This document shows, one piece after another, positions 31,413 to 42,687 of a stretch of DNA of 64,000 nt (position 1 is the stretch's first letter; the number at the start of each line of letters is the position of its first letter). The translations under genes and the position numbers were made by a program. The notes beneath the pieces were generated by a model that did no database searches, was not told where the DNA came from, and worked only from the letters and a program-made list of their open reading frames with translations. The stretch comes from Lingula anatina (Eukaryota; Brachiopoda; Lingulata; Lingulida; Lingulidae), in the NCBI RefSeq assembly GCF_001039355.2, contig NW_019773925.1, positions 71,817 through 135,816 of the forward strand, given 5' to 3'.

Positions 31413-34279
31413 TTACGGGGGCGGGGTCATCCCGCTACAGTCTAGCTCCTTGCAGCACTTCCCAGGGGCCGGCTTTTTGAGTTGGCATCCGGCCGGAACT
31501 GGAAGATTTGTCCAGTCAGGGCACCTGTATATAGACATAAAGAATCGGGTGCAGGCACGCTTTGTAGAATATAGGAACAGAAATCACCATAGTCACATAT
31601 TGGACAATTCCCACTGAAACTGTCGTTCTACGTAAGTCGATCCAACTCCGTCGGGGCTCGATCTCTCTGAGTGTAATCAGATTCAGAGTCTCCATGGAAT
31701 TGGATTGATCTACCTAGATAGATAATTCCATTGAGAATGCACCATATAGCTGTAGTTAAATTGATTAAATGAAAATACATCAAAAGGGAAAAGTTATAGA
31801 AAAACGTTTTACTTACGCCTTTTCGCAATACGTAAAATTGGTACCGAGGCAAATACAGGATTTAGTGCAGCCGAATATTATCCTCTCCCTTAACTTTAAC
31901 AATACTCCATCCACCAAACACATGTCTACAAAGATAATGGTTCAATGACAATGTGCAAGAACTCGAACACGCACTGATGAAAAATGGATGATTGTAACCG
32001 GGGGGAGGGGGCATTTACATCCGACTATACCTTAAAAAGCAGACACCAAAGCAACCGTAAACAGTTGTAATCCTTCCAAATTTGCACTTCGTCATGCATA
32101 AAATTTAAAAACAGTGTGAAGAAAAGTTAAAAGCTGGATCGAAAAATGATAGTATTTTATTTCTGAATTTTAAACAACCACTAAAAACGGATGTTCACAC
32201 AGATAGCATAGAATTACGTTTTACTTACTTGGAGGAGGAGTTCTTATTGTCGTTGTAGTACTTGCTGTTGTTGTCGGAAGGGTAGTTGTTGTTGTCGGTT
32301 GGGTTGTTGTTGTTGTTGTCGGTAAGGTAGTTAACGTTTTCGGCTTCAACGCTAACTTACCATGGTCTGAAATGTTCACTTTGTTCGCTTTTAACTTTTT
32401 TCCAATACGAGTAATTTTGAAATGTACTAAATGAACTGTGTGCGATGCAACAGTTTTCGTCTTCTCATTATTATTATTAAAAAAAATATTTAAACCAATG
32501 ATTTAATCCTTTTTGAGTTACCCTACCAAGCCAACTTATATAATGCACGTGCTTACCTATACATGATTTTACATAAGACGTCCACCCACGACCGGAAGGT
32601 GGCGCTTTCGCCGCGGTATTTTTCATGGTTCCAAAAACTTCACAGCTACCGGTGGCGTGTTCATATGACACGGCAAGACATTTAGGATTACCATAGCACT
32701 CTGCTTTACAACTCTCTATCGTAATTCCTACCAAAGATTTAGTAGGTGCGGAAGGCAATATGTGGTTGTTTATCTGTATGGAGTTCCTGCAAGAAGCTGT
32801 AAGAAAAGAAGTTAAGGCTTTGTGAATAGATGACCTTATGTCGAGGGCAGTGCAGCTTTATAAAAATTATCTAAAGACCAGTTTTATTTTAATTGTCATT
32901 ATGGATTGCTTATCACTATTATTATATTGTTTATTATAACGCGAAATTTGTCGGGACGGTTAAAATATTTCGTATATTTCTTCTCTCTGGCAGATTTAGG
33001 ATTCGAGAGGGGGCGACTAAATTTTTCAGTCACACTTCTTTTCGCTGCGATGATTATTTCGAAAATGGTTCAATTCAGAGCTTTCAGGAAATTCTGACCG
33101 ACCAAAATATGGTTATGTGTGAGAAGGACTGGCACCGCCACTTTGTTTTGAGAAGAGGGGATGGATCTTGCCGATATTCCGAATGTTAATATTGTAGAGG
33201 GAGTACTATAGGCTTATCAAGTACCAACTGAAAAAAAGCCATACCTCTGAAGCAGTTCCCATTACTTGTGAAAAGCTTCCACTGAAGAAGAAATTGTATC
33301 TCTGTATCTGGCGTGAAAAACTTTGTGTTGTAAAACAGACATTGAGTGCTCAACGCCTGGACCCTCTCGTCATCATAATACGCCGCAGCAACACAGCCTT
33401 GAAGAACCCCACAAACCGCCTTACAGTCACTGGGAGATATGCCGTACATAGCTTGGAAGTGTTGCGTTTTCGGATACCTGTTTTCTATTACACATTCAAC
33501 GTCTGGTTTTCCTTTAAGATATAATGTAAAGTATGCCTTAGAATCTATAAGCTAGTTTAGAGTTTTTATATGTTAATAAATCAATATTTGAATGATATCT
33601 TTAAGAACAGGAATATTACAGAACGAAGTATGGTATTGTTGTTAGTGTTCAGTGTATTTTCTCTGGTGATGTTGTATGAGTGTGTTTGTTGTGCTGTGTT
33701 GTGCTGTCCAAAACAACTTGGAAGCTGCACTTTGCAGCTATTGGACCACTTCCCTTTTTGTTGTTGGATTCAGTGTAATATATCGAGACAAAATATAGCT
33801 TGACAAGTGTCAAATTTAAATTCTTTTTATATCAAGATGGACAAAATGTCTTACCGTTAAAAGTTGTGATACCAAGTTCTGCAACAGTGAAAAAGCCATC
33901 ACTGGTTGTCGATATCGCTGGCTTGGACGTTATTGGGGGCGATTTTGTGGAAGTGGTCGCAGAACTGGTAGTCGTTGAACTGGTAGTTGTTGGACTGGTA
34001 GTTGTTGGACTGGGGGTTGTGGGTTGGGTTGTTGTCTTAATGGCTTTTTTGGTGTCAGCGTTGCATCCTTCCCCACGACAAAGACAGAGTACTTGGTCTC
34101 TGCTGTTTAATATCTGGGGTCTACATCCATCATAGTCCAGGTTTACTCCATATAGACTGTCATTATGACTATAGCAACCTTTATTGTGGACAGTAACTGA
34201 AAAACCAAACACATGAACGAATTAGTTTCAGATTCAAGAAGTATGCCTGACTCCCCCCCCCAAAAAAAAAATAATAAAA

Positions 34280-34310
<31 letters not shown>

Positions 34311-35560
34311 AAATGGGGAAATTAAAATAAAGAATTTATTGCAAATAGTGTAAATAAACATTTGTCTGTATTTACCCCATTTCTAGTTATGCGTTTCGTT
34401 TTAGACACTTAAGTGTTGTGCTATACATGTTTTGATTCTTGAAGTCAGTTAAAGGTCTCCCATATTGAGCCCAATATAAAAATACTGGATAGAAACATCA
34501 CTTCTATAAAAGAGTTTTTAATGGATAAGGAGTGTTTAGCCTTCACATATTCTACTTTAAAAGCCTCTAACATGTAAATCAAACCGTACCTCCATCTGCT
34601 TTCAATCTGGTGAAACATTTAAAACCAGTATGACATCTGGTGACTACGGCTGGCTTGGTCTTAATGTTCGCACATGTGGAGCCGTAGCAGTCATAGCACG
34701 ACCATCCTGACACTGAAACCATGAAATACTACTGTAACTGTTGAGATATCGAAGTTGCCATAACAAGATGGTCTGGCATACAATGCTGCAAAACGGGAAG
34801 CGATATGGTACTTTCTCGGCATGGCAAACTAACATACAACGATACACAGAGTTAAGAAAATTCATAAAAACAACCTTGGCGTGACACGACGTTTTGCTGT
34901 ATATAGAGTAAAACTAACTAACTAGAACAGATAGTGTTAAAATAAAAATGACCTGGGCTTATAGAGATAGGCCTACATGTAATACATGTACAAGTGGTAG
35001 CCTTACTTATTTATTTTAAAGTCCTTTACCTTCTAGGTCCCAAAATATATGGCCGGTAATTCGTTAGTGATATTTATATTTAAAAATCGGCGATAAAATC
35101 ATAGAATTTCCAATTAAAAGATTACCTCTTTCAATGAACACGCGAAGGCTTATTGCTATCATTGTACAATTGGAGTGAAAAGACACTTGGTTCCACAATG
35201 AATGAAAAATGCTCTTTGTTTGAGAGTGAATGAATGAAAAACTATATGTACAACATAAAAACCAAATCAAAATTATTCGACCAATTGTAAAAAATTATAA
35301 AGATTCATCAGTTTTCTAACCCGAGATAATTCGCTCGAAATCTGTCTTCCTTTTCAACAAAAAATTGCAAATAATTTTCACACAAGAAAAAAGGTCTTCT
35401 ATCCCCGTAGACACGTGTGCGCACTCATAGCTGGGGACTGGTTTGATGTCTCGATTAGTCTCGAAAGTGCAGTTTTGAAGAAAATAACGAAATTCTTACC
35501 TTTAGCACAGCTCACCAAAAGAAGGAGAAAAATGACTGGGAATAAACTTTCTCCCTGCAT
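31413..35560 (-). CDS. Secreted Ly6 / mucin / PAN-like / VWC mosaic protein, copy B (461 aa)
   Basis: Complete in 8 exons: 35560-35500, 34706-34590, 34196-33855, 33511-33245, 32796-32557, 32366-32229, 31925-31817, 31524-31413; 1386 nt. Same order as copy A: signal peptide (MQGESLFPVIFLLLLVSCAK), Ly6 fold, short Thr linker, PAN-like 1, PAN-like 2, one short Thr-rich exon, VWC. PAN-like 3 and the long mucin exon are gone. The 138-bp Thr exon starts like exon 6 of copy A (DHGKLALKPKT) and ends like exon 8 (IRTPPP). An unequal exchange between the two Thr minisatellites therefore explains the loss. Because the flanking introns are phase 1, the frame is kept and the gene looks functional. Exon sizes of the other domains are unchanged (61, 117, 267, 240, 109, 112). 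Confidence 0.85.
31607..31739. mobile_element. Short inverted-repeat element in the last intron of copy B
   Basis: Diverged counterpart of 23482-23609 at the same intron position, so it was inherited with the gene duplication and is not a new insertion. Confidence 0.6.
34254..34312. repeat. Poly-C/poly-A run and (AAAT)n microsatellite
   Basis: C-run, A-run and tetranucleotide AAAT tract in intron 2 of copy B. The matching site in copy C (40084-40100) has a long C-run instead. Confidence 0.85.
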
Positions 35561-36826
35561 CACATCAAAACATCACTTGCTTTTATAATGAATTAAAACA
35601 CTTTAAACCTGAGCACCTGCGTTCCACCTTAATCTGACCATGACTTCCTCCAGATCCTAACAGGTGACAGGTTATCAGAGCCGAGAATGATACTATAATC
35701 AATACCTATAATTGGGTAATTTTTTTATAAATCGGTTAGCCATCTGTCAAGGAAGAAGTATTGAAATCTGCAGCTTTTCAAAGACACGAAAACTAAGCTG
35801 ATGTATTCAAAGTAAGATAGCCATTGACAGTAAACTGACATTTCAAATACTATCAATACATGACGAAATGTTCGTCCCATCTTCTGCGTTACAATATACA
35901 GCAAGCTTTTCTTTTTAAAATCTGTTAATTTTATCCAAAAAGACAGATTTAAAGATCACTGCCCCAATTAATTGTGCAATATTTTCTAACAGTTCTTATG
36001 CATGTACAAGCAGAGGTATTTCAAATACTTTATTTTAGATATACTGTATGTATGATGTCCTGTTAGTGGCATGTTGACTGATGTAGCAGTGTAAGATAAC
36101 TGTGTAATACCCGTGGGAAATGCCAGGTAGCACCTTGTTTTCCCGGTCACTGGGGGTGATGTCAAAGCAGAAATATATATATATATTATGTAAAAGTCCA
36201 ATAATATATAATATGTAATATAACCAGACTATTACATAATAACACATAACAGCATTGTTAAGAATCAAACCTAATCAGCTTTGTGAGAAAACGAATGAAC
36301 AACCTCAGTGATAAATGTTTGTTTCTGTTTCTTTTTTCATCTAAGAAAACGGATTGGATTTTTACACCTAGATTTATGAAAATCAACTAAATCGCCAATA
36401 TTAAATACATTTTTGAAATAAAGCCCATTTATTTAACTAATGTAGAATAAAACAAACTTAATGCCTTATTCAGATTTTTCACACTGTTACTTTGTTTTAA
36501 GTCACGGGTTTAAACAGGTAGATCTTAATGGTAGAATGTTGTTCATAAAGTGTGTTTGTGAAGGTTTTCGGGCCCTCTACTGCAATATACTCTGGTTAGT
36601 ACCGTCAAACTATCAACAGCGGGCTGTCTCACTCCACTGCATTAACACATCATAGGATCACAATCATTACTAGAACTGCTACTCTTACTACTACTCCGAA
36701 AGTACAAATTAATGCGTTCGATAAAGCGATTACATGCAGTATTTATTACAACGAAATGAAATAGAAAGACCATCCAAGACACATACTACACGCACTAGTA
36801 TACCTGGAATAACTCAAATGCCATCG
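35561..36826. other. Promoter region of copy B and spacer to the partial esterase
   Basis: Nearly identical to 41400-42687 at a constant offset of 5839 bp. Includes the conserved upstream block at about 36066-36153. A TATAAAA-like box lies about 27 bp before the start codon on the minus strand, as also upstream of copies A and C. No gene is seen. Confidence 0.5.
36066..36153. promoter_or_regulatory. Conserved upstream block, copy B
   Basis: Counterpart of 29492-29575 and 41905-41990, about 505 bp upstream of the copy B start codon. Confidence 0.35.
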
Positions 36827-37300
36827 TCAGTATCCAATTTTGTTCCAGAAATCGCATTGCTTTGGCTTCCAGTTATTCATGACCGGACAATTTGGCACGT
36901 TAAACTGCAGTACGCTTAAGTTGGTGGCCATGTTATATTGAGGCCACCCGTCATCACGCGTTCTGGAACTTAATACTAATGGGGGGATACTTTTATTAGG
37001 ATTCCCAGTTTTAGCAAAATTAGTCCAATATGTCAACATCGTGGTTGACAACTTTTGGTCACCAGGTGGCCACGAGAATCCCATTTTAGAAACTGTGTCA
37101 AATACGTACGTTAGTTCGGCGCCATGGCATACGTGCCAATAGCAAAACGTGACGTTCCCCCATCCTGCAGGGCTGGACGTGCGATTGAATACATATAACC
37201 ACACAGGCTCAGAACCCGGGGAATTGCTGTGGCTTATGCTTTCTACGGCCGCCTTAGTTGCACAGCCAAATAAATAGTCCGTGGCCAATGTGACAAGCCT
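36827..37300 (-). CDS. Carboxylesterase, partial (C-terminal ~157 residues), cut by N
   Basis: Reading on the minus strand from the N at 37301, the sequence continues mid-exon through [21 protein letters not shown] (catalytic His), [12 protein letters not shown] and ends CDFWNKIGY-stop. It is nearly identical to the last exon of the esterase at 42688-46402, at the 5839-bp offset. Its 5' exons are absent because the sequence switches at the N into mosaic copy C. Either a real partial copy or, more likely, an assembly join. Confidence 0.75.
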   Translation of the reverse strand, partial: RLVTLATDYLFGCATKAAVESISHSNSPGSEPVWLYVFNRTSSPAGWGNVTFCYWHVCHGAELTYVFDTVSKMGFSWPPGDQKLSTTMLTYWTNFAKTGNPNKSIPPLVLSSRTRDDGWPQYNMATNLSVLQFNVPNCPVMNNWKPKQCDFWNKIGY

Positions 37301-37301
37301 N
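37301..37301. other. Single-N join
   Basis: One N separates the middle of an esterase exon from the middle of a PAN-like exon of copy C. The two parts never adjoin elsewhere in the cluster, so this is most likely a contig join and not a fusion gene. Confidence 0.85.
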
Positions 37302-39058
37302 ACAGGTACTGGATCTCAGTATTGCGATTTAAGTACTTCCTATTGTAGAAGAAACATTCAGTGCTAAGCAGTGTTCCAAATTCGTTGTTGTGGTAGACCG
37401 CACCCACACACCAGTGAAAAGAACGACAAGCTTGTATACACTGGGCCGGAGATATCCCACCTTGTTGGAAGTAGGAGAATTGAGTTTTTGGAAAGCGTCC
37501 CTTGATCACACACTCGACATCTGATACATATAATAAAAAAAAGAAAAAAACGATATTCTTACTGGTTCATGTGAACATAAAGTGTGATTTACAAAACCAT
37601 ATTTTGTTTGAGTGTAGTCTTCTGTAGAACAGTTTCATTAGTTTATGTTATTGCAATAGACTTGTGAAGATTCTTTTGTCTATAGCTACTTATATTTGTC
37701 TGAACTTACCATCGAAAAAAAAAAGATTTTCATGTGATACTTTTTCATGTGAACATGAAGTGTGATTTACATAACCATATTTTGTTTGAGTGTAGTCTTC
37801 TTTTTTACTTTCTTGCTTTCGTTTGGAAAAGTTTTGAAATTCAGATAGGCTTACCTATTCCATGTATCACGTGTATGACATACCTTTCCCTGTTGTCGTA
37901 ATGGCAATGGTTGTTGTTGTAGGAGTAGTTGTTGTCGTCGGTAGGGTAGTTGTTGTTGTCGGTTGGGTTGTTGTTGTTGTCGTTGTTGTCGGTAGGGTAG
38001 TTGTTGTTTTCGGCTTCAGCGCGAATTTACCATGGTCTGAAATGTAATTTTTGCTCTGTTTACTTCAGTTTTCTGTCACAAATTTGGATATCTTAGCATA
38101 TCTTAGTTTTTAACATTTTCCAAAACCGAACAATTCTGAAATACACAAACTGACCTGTTTCTCTTCTTCATTTTCATTATTATTGAAAATATTTGAATAG
38201 TGAATTAATCCTTTTTGAGATATCCTATCTTACCAACCTATAATGCACGTGCTTACCTACACATGATTTTACATAAGACGTCCACCCACGGCCGGAAGGT
38301 GGCGCTTTCGCCGCGGTATTTTTCGTGGTTCCAAAAACTTCACAGCTACCGGTGACGTGTTCATATGACACGGCAAGACATTTAGGATTACCATAGCATT
38401 CTGCTTTACAACTCTCTATCGTAATTCCTACCAAAGACTTAATCGGCACAGAAGGCAAAATGTGGTTGTTTATCTGTACGGAGTTCTTGCAAGAATCTGT
38501 AAGAAAAGGAGTTATTACCTTGTGATTAGTTGGCTTGTTGAGCTTATTTCGAGGGCAGTTTAGTGTTATAAAATTACCCGAAGACCAATTTTTTATTTTA
38601 AATGCAACTACGGTGATCTGAAGATTGGTTGCCACCATTATTATATTGTTAATTCTATCATACACATATAAATTTGTCAGGGCGGTTAAAATATTTTTTT
38701 AAATATTTTTTCTAACACTGGCGGATTAAGGATTTGAGAGGGAGTGGCTTTATTGTTCATCTGTATTCGCTGTTATAATTGTTTCGAAAAATGATGCGAT
38801 TAAAAGCTTTCATGAAATTTTGACTGAACAAAATATGGTCATATGTGATAAAGGAACCGGGTTTAACACCGCCATTTGGTTTTGAGAAGAGGGATCTTGC
38901 CGATATTCCGAATGGAAATATTGTCGAGGAAGTACTATAGGCTTCTTAAGTACCAGCTGAAAAGCGGCCGCTACCAGCCAAATTTCGAACACTATATCTG
39001 TGTTTGTCATTTACTTATCCTTTGGCTTGGGTTAATGTTTAAGTTTAGTTTAGTTTAG

Positions 39059-39089
<31 letters not shown>

Positions 39090-41399
39090 TCACTGTAACA
39101 TATGCATCCACTTGTGTGGATGAAAATGACAATATGGATACAATTTTTGTGAATATGCTATTAATGAGGAGACATAAAAAGCAATACCTCTGAAGCAGTT
39201 CCCATTACTTGTGAAAAGCTTCCACTGAAGAAGAAATTGTATCTCTGTATCTGGCGTGAAAAACTTCGCGTTGTAAAACAGACATTGAGTGCTCAACGCC
39301 TGGCCCCTCTCGTCATCATGATACGCCGCAGCAACACAGCCTTGAAGAACGCTACAAGCCGCTTTACAGTCACTGTGAGATATGCCGTACACAGCGTGGA
39401 AGTGTTGCGTTTTCGGATACCTGTTTTCTAGTACACATTCAACGTCTGGTTTTCCTTTAAGATATAATGTACCGTATGCTTGAGAATCGATAAGCTAGTT
39501 TAGAGTTTTTAAAATCAATATTTGAATGATATCTTTAAGAATAGGAATATTACAGAACGAAGTTACTTGGAAGTGGTGCACTTTGCAGCAATTGAAAAAC
39601 TTCCCTTTTTGATGTTGGATTCAGTGTAATGTATCGAGACACATTATAGCTTGACAGGTGCCAAATTTAAATTCATTTCATATCAAGATGGACATAAGTT
39701 CTTACCGTTGAATGTTGTGATACCAAGTTCTGCAACAGTGAAAAAGCCATCATTGGTTGTCGATATCGCTGGCTTGGACGTTATAGGGGGCGATTTTGTG
39801 GAAATGGTCGTAGAACTGGTAGTTGTTGAACTGGTAGTTGTTGGACTGGGGGTTGTGGGTTGGGTTGTTGTCTTAATGGCTTTTTTGGTGTCAGCGTTGC
39901 ATAATTCCCCACGGCAAAGACAGAGTACTTGGTCACTGCCGTACATTTTCTGGAGTCTACATCCGTCATAGTCCAGGTTAACCCCATATAGACTGCCGCT
40001 ATGACTATAGCAACCTTTATTGTGGACAGTGACTGAAAGCCATATACGTAACCAAATTATCTTCAGACATAAGAAGTGTGCCTGCCCCCCCCCCCCCCCC
40101 TCCAGAAAAAAATTGAGAAAATTGAAATAAAGAATTTATTGCAAATAGTGTAAATAAATTTAGAATTAAACTGGTTCTAACATTAATCTTTTTGCACCCC
40201 ATTTCTATTTATGTTTTTCGTTTTAGACACTTGAGTGTTGTGCTAAACATGTTTTGATTCTTGAAGTAAGTTAAAATATATAAAATATATAAAATATATC
40301 CAATATAAAAAGACCACTTTAATAAAAAAAAAGCTTTAATGGATAAGGAGTGTTTAGCCTTCACGTATTCTACTTAAAACGCCTCAAACATGCAAATCAA
40401 ACCGTACCTCCGTCCGCTTTCAATCTGGTGAAACATCTAAAACCAGTCTGACACATCCCAAATACCGCTGGATTGGTCTTCATGTTCTCACATGTGGAGC
40501 CATAGCAGTCGTAACACGACCAACCTGACACTGAAACGATGAGATGATACCCTAAGTGGACAGATATTGAAGCTGACATAACAAGATGGTTTGGCATGCA
40601 ATGTTGCACAAAGTGAAGCGATATGGTACTTTCTCGGCATGGGAAACTAACACACAATGGTACACAGAGTTAAGAAAATTCATAAAAACAACATTGGCGT
40701 GACTTGACGTTTTGCTGTATATAGAGTAAAACTAACTAACTAGAACAGTTAGTATTAGAATGAAAATGATCTGGGCTTATAGAGATACATGTAATACATG
40801 TACAAGTGGTATAGCCTTACATTTATTTAAAAGTTCTTTTCACCCCCCTTAACATCTAGGTCCCAACATACTGTATATGGCTGGTAATTCGTTAGTGATA
40901 ATTATATTTGAAAATCGGCAATAAAATCATAGAATTTCCAATTAAAAGAATACGCCTTTCAATGAACACGCGAAGGCTTATTGCTACCATAACAATACAA
41001 TTGGAGTGAAAAGACACTTGCTTCCACAATGAATGAAAAATGCTCTTTGTTTGAGAGTGTACTATATGTACAAAATAAAATCGAATCAAAATTATACGAC
41101 CGATTGTAAAAAAAATATTCAGATTCATCAGTTTTCTAACCCGAGATATTACGCTCGAAATATGTCTTCCCTTTCAATAAAAATTTGAAAATAATTTTCA
41201 CACAAGAAAAAGGTCTTTTATCCCCGTAGACACAAATACACACGCGTGAGGCAATGTGTCGAACTCATAGCTGGAAACTGGTTCGATGTCTCGATTAGTC
41301 TCGAAAGTGTATTTTGAAGCAAATTACGAAATTCTTACCTTTAGCACAGCTCACCAAAAGAACGAGAAAAATGACTGGGAATAAACTTTCTCCCTGCAT
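37302..41399 (-). CDS. Secreted Ly6 / mucin / PAN-like mosaic protein, copy C (3' end missing)
   Basis: Exons: 41399-41339, 40524-40408, 40032-39706, 39454-39188, 38496-38257, 38036-37884, 37520-37302 (partial). Signal peptide, Ly6 fold, Thr linker, PAN-like 1, PAN-like 2, a short Thr-rich exon (51 codons) with the donor of copy A exon 6, and the start of PAN-like 3 (DVECVIKGRFPKTQFSYF). Unlike copy B, it keeps PAN-like 3, so it resembles the ancestral form. The rest of PAN-like 3, the long mucin exon and VWC are not present; the sequence stops at the N at 37301. No frameshift is seen in the exons present. The Ly6 domain carries GELCN where A and B have GEGCN. Confidence 0.8.
37626..37706. 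repeat. Dispersed repeat, continuous copy
   Basis: Matches the two separated segments near 16284 and 16926-16974 as one continuous block, in the intron of copy C. Confidence 0.65.
38960..39175 (-). mobile_element. Retroposon-like insertion with (TAAAC)n tail in copy C
   Basis: About 215 bp present in the intron between PAN-like 1 and 2 of copy C but absent from copies A and B. On the minus strand it ends ...ttacagtgaaataaactaaa followed by TAAAC repeats (plus-strand GTTTA run at about 39038-39087), the form of a 5'-truncated LINE or a SINE. No polymerase III boxes or coding domain were identified. Confidence 0.55.
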
Positions 41400-42687
41400 C
41401 ACATCAAAATATCACTTGCTTTTATAATGAATAAAAACACTTTAAACCTGAACACCTGTGTCCCACTATAATCTGACCATGACTTCCTCCAGATCCTAAC
41501 AGGTGACAGGTTATCAGAGCCGAGAATGATATCATAATCAATATCTATAATTGGGTAAATTTTTTATTAATCGGTTAGTCGACTGTCAAGGAAGAAGTAT
41601 TGAAATCTGCAGCTTTTCAAAGACACGCAAACTAAGCTGATGTATTCAAAGTAAGATAGCCATTAACAGTAAACTGACATTTCAAATACTATCAATACAT
41701 GACGAAATGTTCGTCCCATCTTCTGCGTTACATTATACAGCAAGCTTTTCTTTTTAAAATCTGTTAATTTTATCCAAAAAGACAGATTTAAAAATCACTG
41801 CCCCAATTAATTGTGCAATATTTTCTAACAGTTCTTATGCATGTAAAAGCAGAGGTATTTCAAATACCTTATTTTAGATATACTGTATGTATGATGTCCT
41901 GTTAATGGCATGTTGACTGATGTAGCAGTGTAAGATAACTGTGTAATACCCGTGGGAAATGCCAGGTAGCACCTTGTTTTCCCGGTCACTGGGGGTGATG
42001 TCAAAGCAGTAATATATATATATATTATGTAATAGTCCAATAATATATAATATGTAATATAACCAGACTATTACATAATAACACATAACAGCATTGTTAA
42101 GAATCAAACCTAATTAGCTAAGTGAGAAAACGAATGAACAACTTCAGTAATAAAGGTTTGTTTCTGTTTCTTTTTTCATCTAAGAAAACGGATTGGATGT
42201 TTACACCTAGATTTATGAAAATCAACTAAATCGTCAATATTAAATACATTTTTGAAATAAAGCCCATTTATTTAACTAATGTAGAATAAAACAAACTTAA
42301 TGCCTTATTCAGATTTTTCACACTGTTACTTTGTTTTAAGTCACGGGTTTAAACAGGTAGATCTTAATGGTAGAATGTTGTTCATAAAGTGTGTTTGTGA
42401 AGGTTTTTGGGCCCTCTACTGCAATGTACTCTGGTTAGTACCGTCAAACTATCAACAGCGGGCTGTCTCACTCCACTGCATTAACACATCATTGGATCAC
42501 AATCATTACTAGAACTGCTACTCTTACTACTACTCTTACCGCAATGTCGTTCTTATCCGAAAGTACAAATAAATGCGTTCGATAAAGCGATTACATGCAG
42601 TATTCATTACAACAAAATGAAATAGAAAGACCATCCAAGACACATACTACACGCACTAGTATACCTGGAATAACTCAAATGCCATCG
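41400..42687. other. Promoter region of copy C and spacer to the esterase
   Basis: Matches 35561-36826 at the 5839-bp offset. Holds the conserved block at about 41905-41990. No gene is seen; short open frames on both strands are not supported. Confidence 0.5.
41905..41990. promoter_or_regulatory. Conserved upstream block, copy C
   Basis: Third copy of the ~85-bp block found about 470-505 bp upstream of each mosaic-gene start codon. Confidence 0.35.

Noticed and set aside
36035-36268. Open frames upstream of copies B and C (also 41825-42107)
   Set aside because: They are shared only because the region is duplicated; the conserved DNA block is not maintained as a protein frame in copy A.
37243-37509. 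Open frame that fuses a PAN-like domain to esterase sequence
   Set aside because: It crosses the N at 37301 and changes frame on the esterase side; an assembly join is the simpler explanation.
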